Shown in pieces: positions 42,963-52,661 of a stretch of DNA of 64,000 nucleotides. How positions within the stretch are numbered: the stretch's first letter is position 1; every line of letters begins with the position of its first letter. The position numbers were made by a program, and so were the translations under genes. Below the pieces are notes generated by a model that did not search any database, had not been told where the DNA came from, and saw only the letters and a program-made list of their open reading frames with translations. The DNA is from Pseudomonas veronii (GTDB taxonomy: Bacteria; Pseudomonadota; Gammaproteobacteria; Pseudomonadales; Pseudomonadaceae). The DNA lies in the NCBI RefSeq assembly GCF_001439695.1, contig NZ_JYLL01000013.1, positions 1 through 64,000 on the forward strand. The letters are read 5' to 3'.

Positions 42963-44402
42963 ATGTCGATACCACGCTTGAAGTCCTATTTATCCATAGT
43001 CGCCACATTGTTGGTGTTGGGTCAGGCCGTGCCCGCGCAAGCGGTCGAGCTGCCTGATTTCACCCAATTGGTCGAGCAGGCCTCGCCTGCCGTGGTGAAC
43101 ATCAGTACCACGCAAAAACTGCCCGAGCGCAAAGTCTCCAACCAGCAGATGCCGGACCTGGAAGGCCTGCCGCCGATGCTGCGCGAGTTCTTCGAGCGTG
43201 GCATGCCGCAACAACGCGCGCCCCGTGGTGGTGGCGGTGGCCAGCGTGAAGCGCAGTCCTTGGGCTCAGGCTTCATCATCTCGCCCGATGGCTACATCCT
43301 GACCAACAACCATGTGATTGCCGACGCTGACGAGATCCTCGTCCGTCTGGCTGACCGCAGCGAGTTGAAAGCCAAGCTGGTCGGCACCGACCCACGTTCC
43401 GACGTGGCGTTGCTGAAGATCGACGGCAAGGACCTGCCTGTGCTGAAACTGGGCAAGTCCCAGGACCTGAAGGCCGGGCAATGGGTCGTGGCGATCGGTT
43501 CGCCGTTTGGCTTTGACCACACCGTGACCCAAGGCATCGTCAGCGCCATCGGCCGCAGCCTGCCCAACGAAAACTACGTGCCGTTCATCCAGACCGACGT
43601 ACCGATCAACCCGGGTAACTCCGGTGGCCCGCTGTTCAACCTGAATGGCGAGGTGGTCGGCATCAACTCGCAGATCTACACGCGCTCCGGTGGCTTCATG
43701 GGCGTGTCGTTCGCCATCCCGATCGACGTGGCCATGGACGTTTCCAACCAACTCAAAAGCGGCGGCAAAGTCAGCCGTGGCTGGTTGGGCGTGGTGATCC
43801 AGGAAGTGAACAAGGACCTGGCCGAGTCCTTCGGCCTCGACAAGCCGGCCGGTGCGCTGGTCGCTCAGATCCAGGACGACGGCCCGGCAGCCAAGGGCGG
43901 CCTGCAAGTCGGCGACGTGATTCTGAGCATGAACGGCCAGCCGATCGTCATGTCGGCAGACCTGCCGCATTTGGTGGGCGCGCTCAAGGCGGGCAGCAAA
44001 GCCAAGCTGGAAGTGATCCGTGAAGGCAAACGCCAGAACGTTGAACTGACCGTCGGCGCCATTCCGGAAGAAGGCGCGACCCTCGATGCCCTCGGTAGCG
44101 CCAAGCCGGGCGCCGAGCGCAGCAGCAATCGCCTGGGTATTGCCGTGGCCGAGCTGACGGACGAGCAGAAGAAGGCCTTCGACCTGAAAAGCGGCGTGGT
44201 GATCAAGGAAGTGCAGGACGGTCCTGCCGCGTTGATCGGCCTGCAGCCAGGCGATGTGATCACTCACCTGAACAATCAGGCCATCGACAGCACCAAGCAG
44301 TTCACCGACATCGCCAAGGCGCTGCCGAAGAACCGTTCGGTCTCGATGCGCGTCCTGCGTCAGGGCCGTGCCAGCTTCATTACCTTCAAGTTGGCTGAGT
44401 AA
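42963..44402 (+). CDS. mucD: Periplasmic serine protease MucD (DegP/HtrA family)
   Basis: A 479-residue HtrA protease. Signal peptide cleaved near AQA-VELPD. Catalytic triad segments: TNNHVIADADE (His), RSDVALLK (Asp), INPGNSGGPLFN (Ser). Two PDZ domains follow. It degrades misfolded envelope proteins. The start MSIPRLKSYL follows GGGAG; an upstream ATG at 42894 would add 23 residues ahead of the signal peptide. Confidence 0.97.
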   Translation: MSIPRLKSYLSIVATLLVLGQAVPAQAVELPDFTQLVEQASPAVVNISTTQKLPERKVSNQQMPDLEGLPPMLREFFERGMPQQRAPRGGGGGQREAQSLGSGFIISPDGYILTNNHVIADADEILVRLADRSELKAKLVGTDPRSDVALLKIDGKDLPVLKLGKSQDLKAGQWVVAIGSPFGFDHTVTQGIVSAIGRSLPNENYVPFIQTDVPINPGNSGGPLFNLNGEVVGINSQIYTRSGGFMGVSFAIPIDVAMDVSNQLKSGGKVSRGWLGVVIQEVNKDLAESFGLDKPAGALVAQIQDDGPAAKGGLQVGDVILSMNGQPIVMSADLPHLVGALKAGSKAKLEVIREGKRQNVELTVGAIPEEGATLDALGSAKPGAERSSNRLGIAVAELTDEQKKAFDLKSGVVIKEVQDGPAALIGLQPGDVITHLNNQAIDSTKQFTDIAKALPKNRSVSMRVLRQGRASFITFKLAE

Positions 44403-44413
44403 CACCGGCGCAT

Positions 44414-44454
44414 AAAAAAGCCCCGCCTTCGTTTAACGAGGGCGGGGCTTTTTT
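44414..44454. terminator. Bidirectional terminator
   Basis: AAAAAAGCCCCGCC-N13-GGCGGGGCTTTTTT between the convergent mucD and bepA genes, with A- and T-runs on the two sides. Confidence 0.93.
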
Positions 44455-44467
44455 GTGGGCGGTGGGT

Positions 44468-45901
44468 TTAGCCCATCATTCCTTTCACCAAGCGTTCCTG
44501 TTCGATCAGCTCACGCTGGCGTGCGTCGATACGTGACGACAGTGGGAAGTTGCTGCCGGCACGGCGCTTGGCGAAGTCCAGTTGTTGAATGGCTTGCTGG
44601 AAGTCGCCGACCAGGGCGAAGTACTCGGCGCGCGCCTGGTGCAGGCCGATGATATTGCCGGACAAGCCGCGCGTTTCGGCGACCTGGTACCACACGTCCG
44701 GATCGTCCGGGCGCGACTTGAGCAAACCGTCCAGGGCCTTTTCCGCATCGGCGGTGCGGTTCTGTTTGAGTAAAAGGTCCACTCGCACCTGGTTCAGCGG
44801 ATAGTTGCCGGGGTACTGGGTGAGCATCCGGTCAGTGCGTTGCTGGGCATCCGGCAAGCGGTTGTTGGTGATGTCCAGTTCGATCTGCGCCAGGTTGTAG
44901 GTAATGTCGTTGGGCGACTTGGCTAACAACGGGGCCAGGTTTTCCCGGGCTTCCTTGAGCTTGGTCCCCTTGATTTGGGCGATGGCCAGACCATAGCGCG
45001 CCACGTCGCTTTTCGGGTTTTCGTCCAGTTGGGCCTGGAAGCGCTTGGCGGCGAGGCCTGGCGTGTCTTCGTATTTCAGCTGCACCCGTGCGCGAATCAA
45101 TTGATAACGCAGGCTGTCTTCGGTGCCGCCGAGCTTGGCCTGTTCGGCACGGTTGCGGGTGTCGGCGATGCGCGATTCGGTCACCGGGTGAGTCAGCAGG
45201 AATTCCGGCGGCTTGGCGTCGAAGCGGTATTGACGCATCAGGCGCTCGAACATGGTCGGCATGGAGCGTGGGTCGTAACCGGCTTTCTCCAGGTTGAGGA
45301 TGCCGATGCGGTCGGCCTCTTGTTCATTCTGGCGCGAGAACCGCCGTTGTTCCTGGATCGCCGCGGCCTGGGTGCCGGCAATTGCAGCAATGCCGGCGTC
45401 GCCCGCACCGGCTGCGGCGGCAATGATGCCGCCGAGCATCGCGGCCATCATCGGGATCTGCATGCGCTGTTGCGCTTCGACGCCGCGCGCGAAGTGGCGT
45501 TGGGACAAGTGAGCCAATTCGTGGGCCAGCACCGAGGCGTATTCACCTTCGGTCTGAGCGTTGAGGAACAGCCCGCCGTTGACCCCGACGATACCGCCAG
45601 GCGCGGCAAAAGCGTTGAGCTGCGGGCTGTCGATCAGGATGAACTCCAGGCGACGGTCATTGACCTGGCTGGTCTCCACCAGTTTGTACACGCTGGTTTC
45701 GACGTAATCCTTGAGCTGCGGATCGTTGAGCTGCGCCACCTGGCCGCGTAAGTAGGCAAGCCAGGCGCGACCCAGTTGGTATTCCTGTTGTGGCGAGACA
45801 ATGGCTGAGCTGGCGTCGCCAAGTGACGGCAGGTCGTCGGCAAAGGCCGGGGAGGCCAGCAGGCAGGCCAGCGTCAGCAGGGTGGGGCGCAAAAAAGTCA
45901 T
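44468..45901 (-). CDS. bepA: Periplasmic M48 metalloprotease/chaperone BepA (YfgC)
   Basis: A 477-residue protein with signal peptide (cleavage near AFA-DD), the zinc motif HELAH at 127-131 with a downstream NEQEADRIG, and a C-terminal TPR region (NLAQIELDITNNRLPDAQQR, VWYQVAETRG). BepA checks LptD and BAM assembly at the outer membrane, fitting its place next to the muc envelope-stress genes. Confidence 0.94.
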   Translation of the reverse strand: MTFLRPTLLTLACLLASPAFADDLPSLGDASSAIVSPQQEYQLGRAWLAYLRGQVAQLNDPQLKDYVETSVYKLVETSQVNDRRLEFILIDSPQLNAFAAPGGIVGVNGGLFLNAQTEGEYASVLAHELAHLSQRHFARGVEAQQRMQIPMMAAMLGGIIAAAAGAGDAGIAAIAGTQAAAIQEQRRFSRQNEQEADRIGILNLEKAGYDPRSMPTMFERLMRQYRFDAKPPEFLLTHPVTESRIADTRNRAEQAKLGGTEDSLRYQLIRARVQLKYEDTPGLAAKRFQAQLDENPKSDVARYGLAIAQIKGTKLKEARENLAPLLAKSPNDITYNLAQIELDITNNRLPDAQQRTDRMLTQYPGNYPLNQVRVDLLLKQNRTADAEKALDGLLKSRPDDPDVWYQVAETRGLSGNIIGLHQARAEYFALVGDFQQAIQQLDFAKRRAGSNFPLSSRIDARQRELIEQERLVKGMMG

Positions 45902-45996
45902 GCACAGAGCCTTTCGACAAAGAGCTTACTGTAGCCGGACACTGAGCGTCGGACCAGATATTCTAAGCAACCTGAACGCTTGCCCGGAGTAAAACC

Positions 45997-46236
45997 ATGA
46001 CCGACGCTGTAGCCTTTGATGCCGAACTCGATGCCAGCGGCCTCAATTGCCCGTTGCCTTTGCTCAAGGCCAAACTCGAACTCAATCGATTGGCCAGCGG
46101 CGCGGTGCTCAAAGTCATCGCCACGGATGCCGGTTCCCAGCGTGATTTCCGCACCTTTGCCAGGCTGGCCGGTCATACCCTGGTGCATGAAGAAGACGCC
46201 GCCGGTGTCTACCGTTATTGGTTGCGCAAGGCCTGA
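45997..46236 (+). CDS. TusA-family sulfurtransferase
   Basis: A 79-residue protein with the family signature LDASGLNCPLPLLKAK, active Cys18. TusA/YedF-type proteins pass persulfide sulfur to tRNA thiolation or other pathways. Whether it is TusA itself or a YedF-like paralogue cannot be settled here. It is cotranscribed with the permease gene 32 bp downstream. Confidence 0.9.
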   Translation: MTDAVAFDAELDASGLNCPLPLLKAKLELNRLASGAVLKVIATDAGSQRDFRTFARLAGHTLVHEEDAAGVYRYWLRKA

Positions 46237-46268
46237 AGCGTCCGCTTCCCACCACCCGAGGTTGATTG

Positions 46269-47339
46269 ATGTTCAAAGTGTTACGAGACTGGATTCAGCG
46301 CTACTTCTCCGACGAGGAAGCCGTGGTGCTGGCGGTCCTGCTGTTCCTGGCCTTTACCGCCGTCCTCACCCTGGGCGGCATGCTCGCTCCGGTGCTGGCG
46401 GGGATGGTGCTGGCCTACCTGATGCAGGGGTTGGTCACCACCCTGGAGCGTCTGCGCTTACCGGGCGCGGCGGCAGTGGGGCTGGTATTTGCTTTGTTCA
46501 TGGGGCTGTTGCTGGTATTTATCGTGGTGGTCGTGCCACTGCTGTGGCACCAGTTGATCACCCTGTTCAATGAGTTGCCCGGCATGCTCGCCAAATGGCA
46601 GTCTCTATTGCTGCTGTTGCCGGAGCGCTACCCGCATCTGGTGTCGGATGAGCAGGTATTGCAAGCCATCGAAGTGGCACGCGGCGAGATCGGAAAGTTC
46701 GGGCAGTGGGCGGTGACCTTTTCCCTGTCCAGCCTGCCGTTGCTGGTCAACATCATGATCTACCTGGTGCTGGTGCCGATCCTGGTGTTTTTCTTCCTCA
46801 AGGACCGCGCGATGATCGGCCGCTGGGTAAGTGGCTATCTGCCGCGTGAGCGTGCGCTGATCACCCGGGTGGCCGAGGAGATGAACCGGCAGATCGCCAA
46901 CTACATTCGCGGCAAGGTGATCGAGATCATCATCTGTGGCGGCGTGACCTACATCGCCTTTATTGCCCTGGACCTGAACTACGCGGCGCTGCTGGCATTG
47001 TTGGTGGGCATTTCAGTGGTGGTGCCGTATGTCGGCGCGGTGGTGGTGACGGTGCCGGTCACGTTGATCGCCTTGTTCCAGTGGGGCTGGAGCGACCAGT
47101 TTATCTACCTGATGGCGGTGTACGGCATCATCCAGACCCTGGACGGCAACGTACTGGTGCCGCTGCTGTTCTCGGAGGCGGTCAACCTGCATCCGGTGGC
47201 GATCATCTGCGCGGTATTGTTGTTCGGCGGGTTGTGGGGGTTCTGGGGCGTGTTCTTTGCGATCCCTCTGGCGACGCTGTTCAAGGCGGTGCTGGATGCA
47301 TGGCCGCGGCAGGAACCGGTGGTGGCGCCCTTACTCTGA
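46269..47339 (+). CDS. AI-2E/PerM-family membrane protein
   Basis: A 356-residue polytopic protein with about eight helices. The conserved C-terminal segment (GILVGISVVVPYVG-like, here LVGISVVVPYVGAVVVTVPV, then DGNVLVPLLFSEAV) identifies the AI-2E transporter/PerM family. Substrate unknown; the AI-2 label is historical. The ATG at 46269 is preceded by a TTG one codon earlier; GAGG fits the ATG. Confidence 0.9.
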   Translation: MFKVLRDWIQRYFSDEEAVVLAVLLFLAFTAVLTLGGMLAPVLAGMVLAYLMQGLVTTLERLRLPGAAAVGLVFALFMGLLLVFIVVVVPLLWHQLITLFNELPGMLAKWQSLLLLLPERYPHLVSDEQVLQAIEVARGEIGKFGQWAVTFSLSSLPLLVNIMIYLVLVPILVFFFLKDRAMIGRWVSGYLPRERALITRVAEEMNRQIANYIRGKVIEIIICGGVTYIAFIALDLNYAALLALLVGISVVVPYVGAVVVTVPVTLIALFQWGWSDQFIYLMAVYGIIQTLDGNVLVPLLFSEAVNLHPVAIICAVLLFGGLWGFWGVFFAIPLATLFKAVLDAWPRQEPVVAPLL

Positions 47340-47377
47340 AGCGAGGGGAGGGCGCGTGCGCCCTCTCCCGATGATGC

Positions 47378-47851
47378 TCACGCGTTATGCAAAGCCTGGG
47401 CGGCCGCCAGCACGGCGTCCACATGCCCTGGCACTTTCACGCCACGCCATTCCTGGCGCAGCACGCCATCCTTGTCGATCAGGAAGGTGCTGCGATCCAC
47501 GCCCAGGTATTCCTTGCCATACAGCTTCTTCAGCTTGATCACATCAAACAGCTGGCAAACCGCTTCGTCCTTGTCGCTGATCAGCTCGAACGGGAATTCC
47601 TGCTTGCCCTTGAAGTTCTCATGGGACTTCACGCTGTCGCGCGACACGCCAAACACTTCGGTGTTGGCTGCCTTGAACGCTGCGTACTGGTCACGGAAAC
47701 CCTGGCCTTCGGTGGTGCAACCCGGGGTGCTGTCCTTCGGGTAGAAGTAGATCACCACTTGCTTGCCCTTGAGGGCAGCGAGGCTGAAGGTCTGGCCGCT
47801 GGTGGCCTGGGCTTCGAAATCGGCTACGGGTTTGTCGATGACTACCGCCAT
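47378..47851 (-). CDS. bcp: Peroxiredoxin Bcp
   Basis: A 157-residue thiol peroxidase, peroxidatic Cys45 in DSTPGCTTEGQGFRD. The Cys five residues later found in E. coli Bcp is replaced by Gln50, but Cys99 (DKDEAVCQLFDV) lies in the helix where other Bcp subtypes place the resolving Cys. It follows the gcvR-like gene by 10 nt in the same transcript. Confidence 0.93.
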   Translation of the reverse strand: MAVVIDKPVADFEAQATSGQTFSLAALKGKQVVIYFYPKDSTPGCTTEGQGFRDQYAAFKAANTEVFGVSRDSVKSHENFKGKQEFPFELISDKDEAVCQLFDVIKLKKLYGKEYLGVDRSTFLIDKDGVLRQEWRGVKVPGHVDAVLAAAQALHNA

Positions 47852-47861
47852 GGGGGCTTCC

Positions 47862-48422
47862 TTACATTGGGTTCTGTGGGCGCCACGGCTCGATCAATGC
47901 GTCGAGGTTCAGGGCATCGGCGAAGTCGAGGAACTGGTCGCGCAGCCAACTGATCTGCACGCCGGCCGGCAAGGTCACGGTAAACGTGGCGTTGAGCATG
48001 GTGCCGCCGGTTTGCGGTGCCTGGTAGGTGTCGCAGGTGAGGTTTTCCAGCTCGACGTTATGGTCGATGAAGAACTGGCACAACTCGTTGACGATGTCCG
48101 AGCGGTAGGCCGAACTGACATATGCCACATAAGGCAGGGCCTGCGGGCGGTTTTCCAGCGCGGCACTGCGTACCACATTGACGGTGAAGTCGTGCTTCTT
48201 GGCCAGGCCCGGCAGGCCGGTCTCCAGGCGTGCCAGGGCGTCCCAGGTGCCGGAAATCTGCAGCACCAGCGCACTGCACTCGCCATGGCGGGTGAGACGG
48301 GAGGTGACGACGGCGCAGCGGTTTTCATGGCTGGCGCGGCACAGGACGTTGGTCAGCTCCATGGGGTTGGCGCCGAGGGCACTGATAACAAGGAATTGTT
48401 CGCGAACTGTGGGGGTGGACAT
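47862..48422 (-). CDS. gcvR: Glycine cleavage system regulator GcvR-like (two ACT domains)
   Basis: A 186-residue protein made of two ACT domains (first around EQFLVISALGANPMELTNVL, second around YVAYVSSAYRSDIVNELCQF), the architecture of GcvR, which represses GcvA-dependent glycine cleavage. The gene is divergent from dapA, as in many pseudomonads. The regulatory role is by family. Confidence 0.85.
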   Translation of the reverse strand: MSTPTVREQFLVISALGANPMELTNVLCRASHENRCAVVTSRLTRHGECSALVLQISGTWDALARLETGLPGLAKKHDFTVNVVRSAALENRPQALPYVAYVSSAYRSDIVNELCQFFIDHNVELENLTCDTYQAPQTGGTMLNATFTVTLPAGVQISWLRDQFLDFADALNLDALIEPWRPQNPM

Positions 48423-48695
48423 GCAGCCTTCCTAAAACGATGAGCGGTCGATACGGTGAGGGCTGTATCGATCAAAGCATGAAGGGTAGCGAAAAGCGTC
48501 GCCAAGGGATAGGAGGTGGCGTTTTCATTGCGTGATCGGCGGGTTTTTACCCCGTCTCGGCCCGCACTTTCGCGCAATGATGGCAATGCCCGTCGTTTAG
48601 TTGCGCCAGAACGCATCCTCAGGCGGTACTTCGCTTGTACAAGCATCTTGGCGCCAGTACCATTACGGCTCTCTTTTTCCGGCAGGAGCGGTTGC

Positions 48696-49574
48696 ATGAT
48701 TGCGGGCAGTATGGTGGCACTGGTCACACCCATGGATGCACAAGGTCGTCTCGACTGGGATAGCCTGGGCAAACTGGTGGACTTCCACCTGCAAGAGGGC
48801 ACCAACGCCATTGTGGCGGTCGGCACCACAGGTGAGTCGGCCACTCTCGACGTGGAAGAACACATCCAGGTCATCGAGTTCGTGGTCAAGCGTGTCGCGG
48901 GCCGTATCGCCGTGATCGCCGGTACGGGCGCCAACTCGACGCGTGAAGCGATCGAGCTGACCAGGAACGCCAAGAAAGCCGGCGCCGACGCCTGCCTGCT
49001 GGTGACCCCGTACTACAACAAGCCGACCCAGGAAGGCCTGTACCAGCACTTCCGCACCATTGCCGAAGCGGTCGATATCCCGCAGATCCTCTATAACGTG
49101 CCAGGTCGCACCGCGTGCGACATGAAGGCCGAGACCGTGATCCGCCTGTCCACCGTGCCGAACATCATCGGTATCAAGGAAGCCACCGGCGACCTGCAGC
49201 GCGCCAAGGACATCCTGGCAGGCGTGAGCAGCGACTTCCTGGTGTATTCCGGCGACGATGCCACTGCTGTCGAGCTGATCCTGCTGGGCGGCAAGGGCAA
49301 CATCTCGGTGACCGCCAACGTGGCCCCGCGTGCCATGAGCGACATGTGCGCCGCCGCCCTCGCCGGCGATGCCGTGACCGCGCGTGCGATTCACGAAAAA
49401 CTGATGCCGCTCAACAAGACACTGTTTATCGAATCCAACCCTATTCCCGTGAAATGGGCGCTGTTCGAGATGGGCATGATGCCGGACGGTATCCGTCTGC
49501 CGCTCACCCGCCTCAGCGAAGCCTGTCACGAACCGCTGCGACAGGCCCTGCGCCAGTCCGGCGTCCTGGTTTAA
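48696..49574 (+). CDS. dapA: 4-hydroxy-tetrahydrodipicolinate synthase
   Basis: A 292-residue TIM-barrel enzyme with Schiff-base Lys161 (IGIKEATGDL), Tyr133 in ILYNVPGRTA, and the TTGES loop near residue 45. It condenses pyruvate with aspartate semialdehyde on the path to lysine and diaminopimelate. The ATG at 48696 follows AGGAGCGGTTGC; an open frame reaching back to 48516 is not family-like. Confidence 0.97.
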   Translation: MIAGSMVALVTPMDAQGRLDWDSLGKLVDFHLQEGTNAIVAVGTTGESATLDVEEHIQVIEFVVKRVAGRIAVIAGTGANSTREAIELTRNAKKAGADACLLVTPYYNKPTQEGLYQHFRTIAEAVDIPQILYNVPGRTACDMKAETVIRLSTVPNIIGIKEATGDLQRAKDILAGVSSDFLVYSGDDATAVELILLGGKGNISVTANVAPRAMSDMCAAALAGDAVTARAIHEKLMPLNKTLFIESNPIPVKWALFEMGMMPDGIRLPLTRLSEACHEPLRQALRQSGVLV

Positions 49575-49591
49575 TTGAGGAAGCACTACGC

Positions 49592-50707
49592 ATGAAGCGA
49601 TTGGCCGGACTTTCCGCACTTGCCTTGATTATCTCCAGCACCAGCGGCTGCGGTTGGATCTGGGGCCCGGAAGGCTACTTCCGTGACCGCGGCAGCGATT
49701 ACCTGGAAGCACAAGCAACCAAACCGATGCAATTGCCGCCGGACGTCAACGTCGCCAAGCGCCTTGACCCGTTGCTGCCGATTCCGCGCAATGTCGCCGA
49801 CGACACCGCCAAGGGTGAGTACGTGGTGCCGCGTCCACAGCCGATCTCGGCCGTGGCGAATACCAGCGACTACAGCCTGCAGAAGAGCGGCGATTCGCGT
49901 TGGATCGTGGCACAGCGCCCACCTGCCGAAGTCTGGCCGGTGGCGGTGCAGTTCTTCCAGGACAATGGCTTTCGCATCGACGAGCAGCGCCCGCAGACCG
50001 GTGAGTTCACCACGGCGTGGCAGCAGGGCAGCGAGCTGTCCGCCAGCATGGCCAAGCGTTTGCAGTCCGGCGGTATCGCCGCTGACAGCGAAGCCCGTGT
50101 ACGTGTACGCATCGAGCCTGGCGTGCAGCGCAATACCAGTGAAGTCTATGTGGTCAGCGCCGAGCGTCCTGCCGGCAGCACGTCCAACGTCGAGTTCACC
50201 AATCGCTCGGTCAACACCGGCGTCGACGCCGCACTGGTCGACGAGATGCTGGCCAGCATGAGCCGTATTTCCGAGAAGGGCGGTTCGATCTCCCTGCTCG
50301 CCGCACGCGATTACGACACCCCGAGCCGCGTCAGCCTCACCGAAGACGGCAGCGGCAACGTGGTGCTGAACCTGGGTGAAGACCTGGACCGTGCCTGGGC
50401 CAGTGTCGGTCGCGCGTTGGAACAAGGCCCTTGGCGTGTTGAAGACATCAACCGCAGCCTGGGCCTGTACTACATCAACGTGGCGGAAAAAGCCGAGAAG
50501 AAAGACGCCGAGCCAGGTTTCTTCAGCAAATTGTTCGGCAGCGCGCCGACCAAGGAAGAGATCGAAACCCGCGCCGAGCGTTATCAGATTCGTTTGAGCA
50601 AGGTTGGCGACAGCGTGCAAGTCACCGTCGAGAAGAACATCAACACCGTTGCGCCAGCTGAAACAGCGCGCAAAGTGTTGGGCGTGATTCAGGACAACCT
50701 GGGCTGA
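49592..50707 (+). CDS. bamC: Outer-membrane assembly lipoprotein BamC
   Basis: A 371-residue lipoprotein: signal with lipobox ending SSTSGC (Cys20), an unstructured N-terminal stretch and two helix-grip domains typical of BamC/NlpB. It is 17 bp after dapA, the standard dapA-bamC pairing. A longer overlapping frame from 49115 runs through dapA and was rejected. Confidence 0.96.
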   Translation: MKRLAGLSALALIISSTSGCGWIWGPEGYFRDRGSDYLEAQATKPMQLPPDVNVAKRLDPLLPIPRNVADDTAKGEYVVPRPQPISAVANTSDYSLQKSGDSRWIVAQRPPAEVWPVAVQFFQDNGFRIDEQRPQTGEFTTAWQQGSELSASMAKRLQSGGIAADSEARVRVRIEPGVQRNTSEVYVVSAERPAGSTSNVEFTNRSVNTGVDAALVDEMLASMSRISEKGGSISLLAARDYDTPSRVSLTEDGSGNVVLNLGEDLDRAWASVGRALEQGPWRVEDINRSLGLYYINVAEKAEKKDAEPGFFSKLFGSAPTKEEIETRAERYQIRLSKVGDSVQVTVEKNINTVAPAETARKVLGVIQDNLG

Positions 50708-50711
50708 TCCG

Positions 50712-51470
50712 ATGCGTTTTGCCGTTCTCGGCAGCGGTAGCCAAGGGAACGGCACGCTGGTCGCTCAAGACGACACGTATGTGCTGGTGGATTGTGGTTT
50801 CTCGTTAAGGGAAACCGAGCGGCGCCTGCTGCGCCTGGGGGTTCACCCCTCGCAGCTGAGCGCAATTCTGGTGACCCACGAACATGCCGACCATGTGCAT
50901 GGCGTGGGTTTGCTGTCTCGGCGCTACAATCTTCCGGTGTACCTGAGTCGCGGCACCTTGCGCGGGATGCGCAAACCCATTGAACCCGCAGGCTTCCTGG
51001 CCGGTGGCGAGCAGTTGCAGATCGGTGCCTTGAGCATCGATGTGATTGCCGTGGCGCATGACGCCCAGGAGCCGACGCAGTATGTATTCAGTGGCGGCGA
51101 GCGACGTTTCGGCGTACTCACCGACCTGGGCTCCTACTGCGCCAAGGTGCTGGACGGTTACCGGGATCTCGATGCATTGATGATCGAGTCCAACCACTGC
51201 CGAGACCTGTTGGCTCGCGGTCATTACCCGTACTTTCTCAAGCAACGGGTGGGCGGCGAACTCGGGCATTTGAACAACCACCAGGCGGCGTACCTGGTGT
51301 ATGAGTTGGGCTGGCAAGACCTGCAACACCTGGTCCTGGCCCACCTGAGCAGCAAGAACAACCTGCCGCAGCTGGCCCGGCAATGTTTTGTCGATACCCT
51401 TGGGTGCGACCCGGACTGGCTGCAACTGGCCGATCAAGATTCAGGGCTCGACTGGCGACACATCGCCTAG
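50712..51470 (+). CDS. MBL-fold metallo-hydrolase, YycJ-like
   Basis: A 252-residue metallo-beta-lactamase-fold protein with THEHADH (His56/His58/Asp60/His61) and later metal ligands (AHD, SNHC). It resembles YycJ/WalJ-type nucleases. It starts 4 bp after bamC and ends 27 bp before purC, the conserved pseudomonad order dapA-bamC-MBL-purC. Confidence 0.9.
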   Translation: MRFAVLGSGSQGNGTLVAQDDTYVLVDCGFSLRETERRLLRLGVHPSQLSAILVTHEHADHVHGVGLLSRRYNLPVYLSRGTLRGMRKPIEPAGFLAGGEQLQIGALSIDVIAVAHDAQEPTQYVFSGGERRFGVLTDLGSYCAKVLDGYRDLDALMIESNHCRDLLARGHYPYFLKQRVGGELGHLNNHQAAYLVYELGWQDLQHLVLAHLSSKNNLPQLARQCFVDTLGCDPDWLQLADQDSGLDWRHIA

Positions 51471-51497
51471 CCCACCTCACTCAAAGCGGAGCCCATC

Positions 51498-52211
51498 ATG
51501 GAAAAACGTGAAGAACTCTACCGCGGCAAAGCCAAGTCGGTATACAAGACCGACGACGCCAACCGCCTGATCCTGCTGTTTCGCAACGACACTTCGGCGT
51601 TCGACGGCAAGCGCATCGAACAACTGGATCGCAAGGGCATGGTGAACAACAAGTTCAACGCCTTCATCATGCAGAAACTCGAAGCGGCCGGCATTCCGAC
51701 CCAATTCGATAAACTGCTGAGCGACAACGAGTGCCTGGTCAAGAAGCTGGACATGATCCCGGTCGAATGCGTCGTGCGTAACTACGCCGCCGGCAGCCTG
51801 GTCAAGCGCCTGGGCGTGGAGGAGGGCCTCAAGCTCAACCCTTACACGTTCGAGCTGTTCCTGAAGGACGACGCCAAGGGCGACCCGTTCATCAACGAAT
51901 CTCACGTCGTGGCGTTCGGCTGGGGCACCGCCGAGCAACTGGCGCGCATGAAGGAACTGTCCCTCAAGGTCAACGACGTGCTGAGCAAGCTGTTCGACGC
52001 CGCCGGCCTCTTGCTGGTCGACTTCAAGCTTGAATTCGGCGTGTTCCACGACGGCTCCATCGTCCTGGGCGACGAATTCAGCCCGGACGGCTGCCGCCTG
52101 TGGGACAAAGACACCAAGAAGAAGATGGACAAAGACCGCTTCCGCCAAGGCCTCGGTGATGTGATCGAAGCCTACGAAGAAGTCGCCAAGCGCCTCGGCG
52201 TACCGCTGTAA
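51498..52211 (+). CDS. purC: Phosphoribosylaminoimidazole-succinocarboxamide synthase
   Basis: A 237-residue SAICAR synthetase, opening KREELYRGKAKSVYKTDD, with PVECVVRNYAAGSLVKR and LVDFKLEFG segments. Full family length. It makes SAICAR in de novo purine synthesis. Confidence 0.97.
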   Translation: MEKREELYRGKAKSVYKTDDANRLILLFRNDTSAFDGKRIEQLDRKGMVNNKFNAFIMQKLEAAGIPTQFDKLLSDNECLVKKLDMIPVECVVRNYAAGSLVKRLGVEEGLKLNPYTFELFLKDDAKGDPFINESHVVAFGWGTAEQLARMKELSLKVNDVLSKLFDAAGLLLVDFKLEFGVFHDGSIVLGDEFSPDGCRLWDKDTKKKMDKDRFRQGLGDVIEAYEEVAKRLGVPL

Positions 52212-52256
52212 TCGACGCAAGCATCTGATAGCACGGAAAAAAATCGCTTCGGCGCT

Positions 52257-52284
52257 TTGCTTTCCAGAGACAGGCTGTTATGAT
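52257..52284 (+). promoter_or_regulatory. tRNA-Ser promoter
   Basis: TTGCTT, 16-bp spacer, TATGAT, with a GC-rich GCGCGCC discriminator before the predicted start at about 52291, four bases before the mature tRNA. Confidence 0.7.
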
Positions 52285-52294
52285 GCGCGCCGTT

Positions 52295-52384
52295 GGAGAG
52301 ATGCCAGAGTGGCCGAATGGGACGGATTCGAAATCCGTTGTACCTTCACCGGTACCTAGGGTTCGAATCCCTATCTCTCCGCCA
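52295..52384 (+). tRNA. tRNA-Ser (anticodon CGA)
   Basis: A 90-nt tRNA including CCA. Acceptor GGAGAGA pairs with TCTCTCC, the anticodon stem GGATT/AATCC encloses a loop with CGA, there is a long variable arm (TACCTTCACCGGTA), and the T arm has GGTTCGAATCC. It borders the variable island on the right and is the kind of gene prophages integrate at, but no duplicated 3' end was seen within the window. Confidence 0.96.
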
Positions 52385-52400
52385 TTATTGAATACGACTA

Positions 52401-52436
52401 AGCCCCTGAAATGGTTGAACATTTCAGGGGCTTTTT
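52401..52436 (+). terminator. tRNA-Ser terminator
   Basis: AGCCCCTGAAAT-GGTTGAAC-ATTTCAGGGGCT followed by TTTT. A strong rho-independent terminator 16 nt after the tRNA. Confidence 0.93.
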
Positions 52437-52661
52437 CGTTGTTGGGGTTTGGTTTAGGGTAATTCTCAAGGCTCGCCCAGCAGCCTTCCATCACTCATAA
52501 GGATTTGGTGATGCGATACCCGCTACCGCGCCTTGTTGCGCGGCTCTCCCGCCGCTGCCTACTCAAGCAATGTGGTGGTCTCCGTAGAAGGCACAGCAGG
52601 CGTTATTCAGTACGCCGAAGCGCGCACGTACCTGCAGCTTTTGGATCGGGGTGAAAAAACC

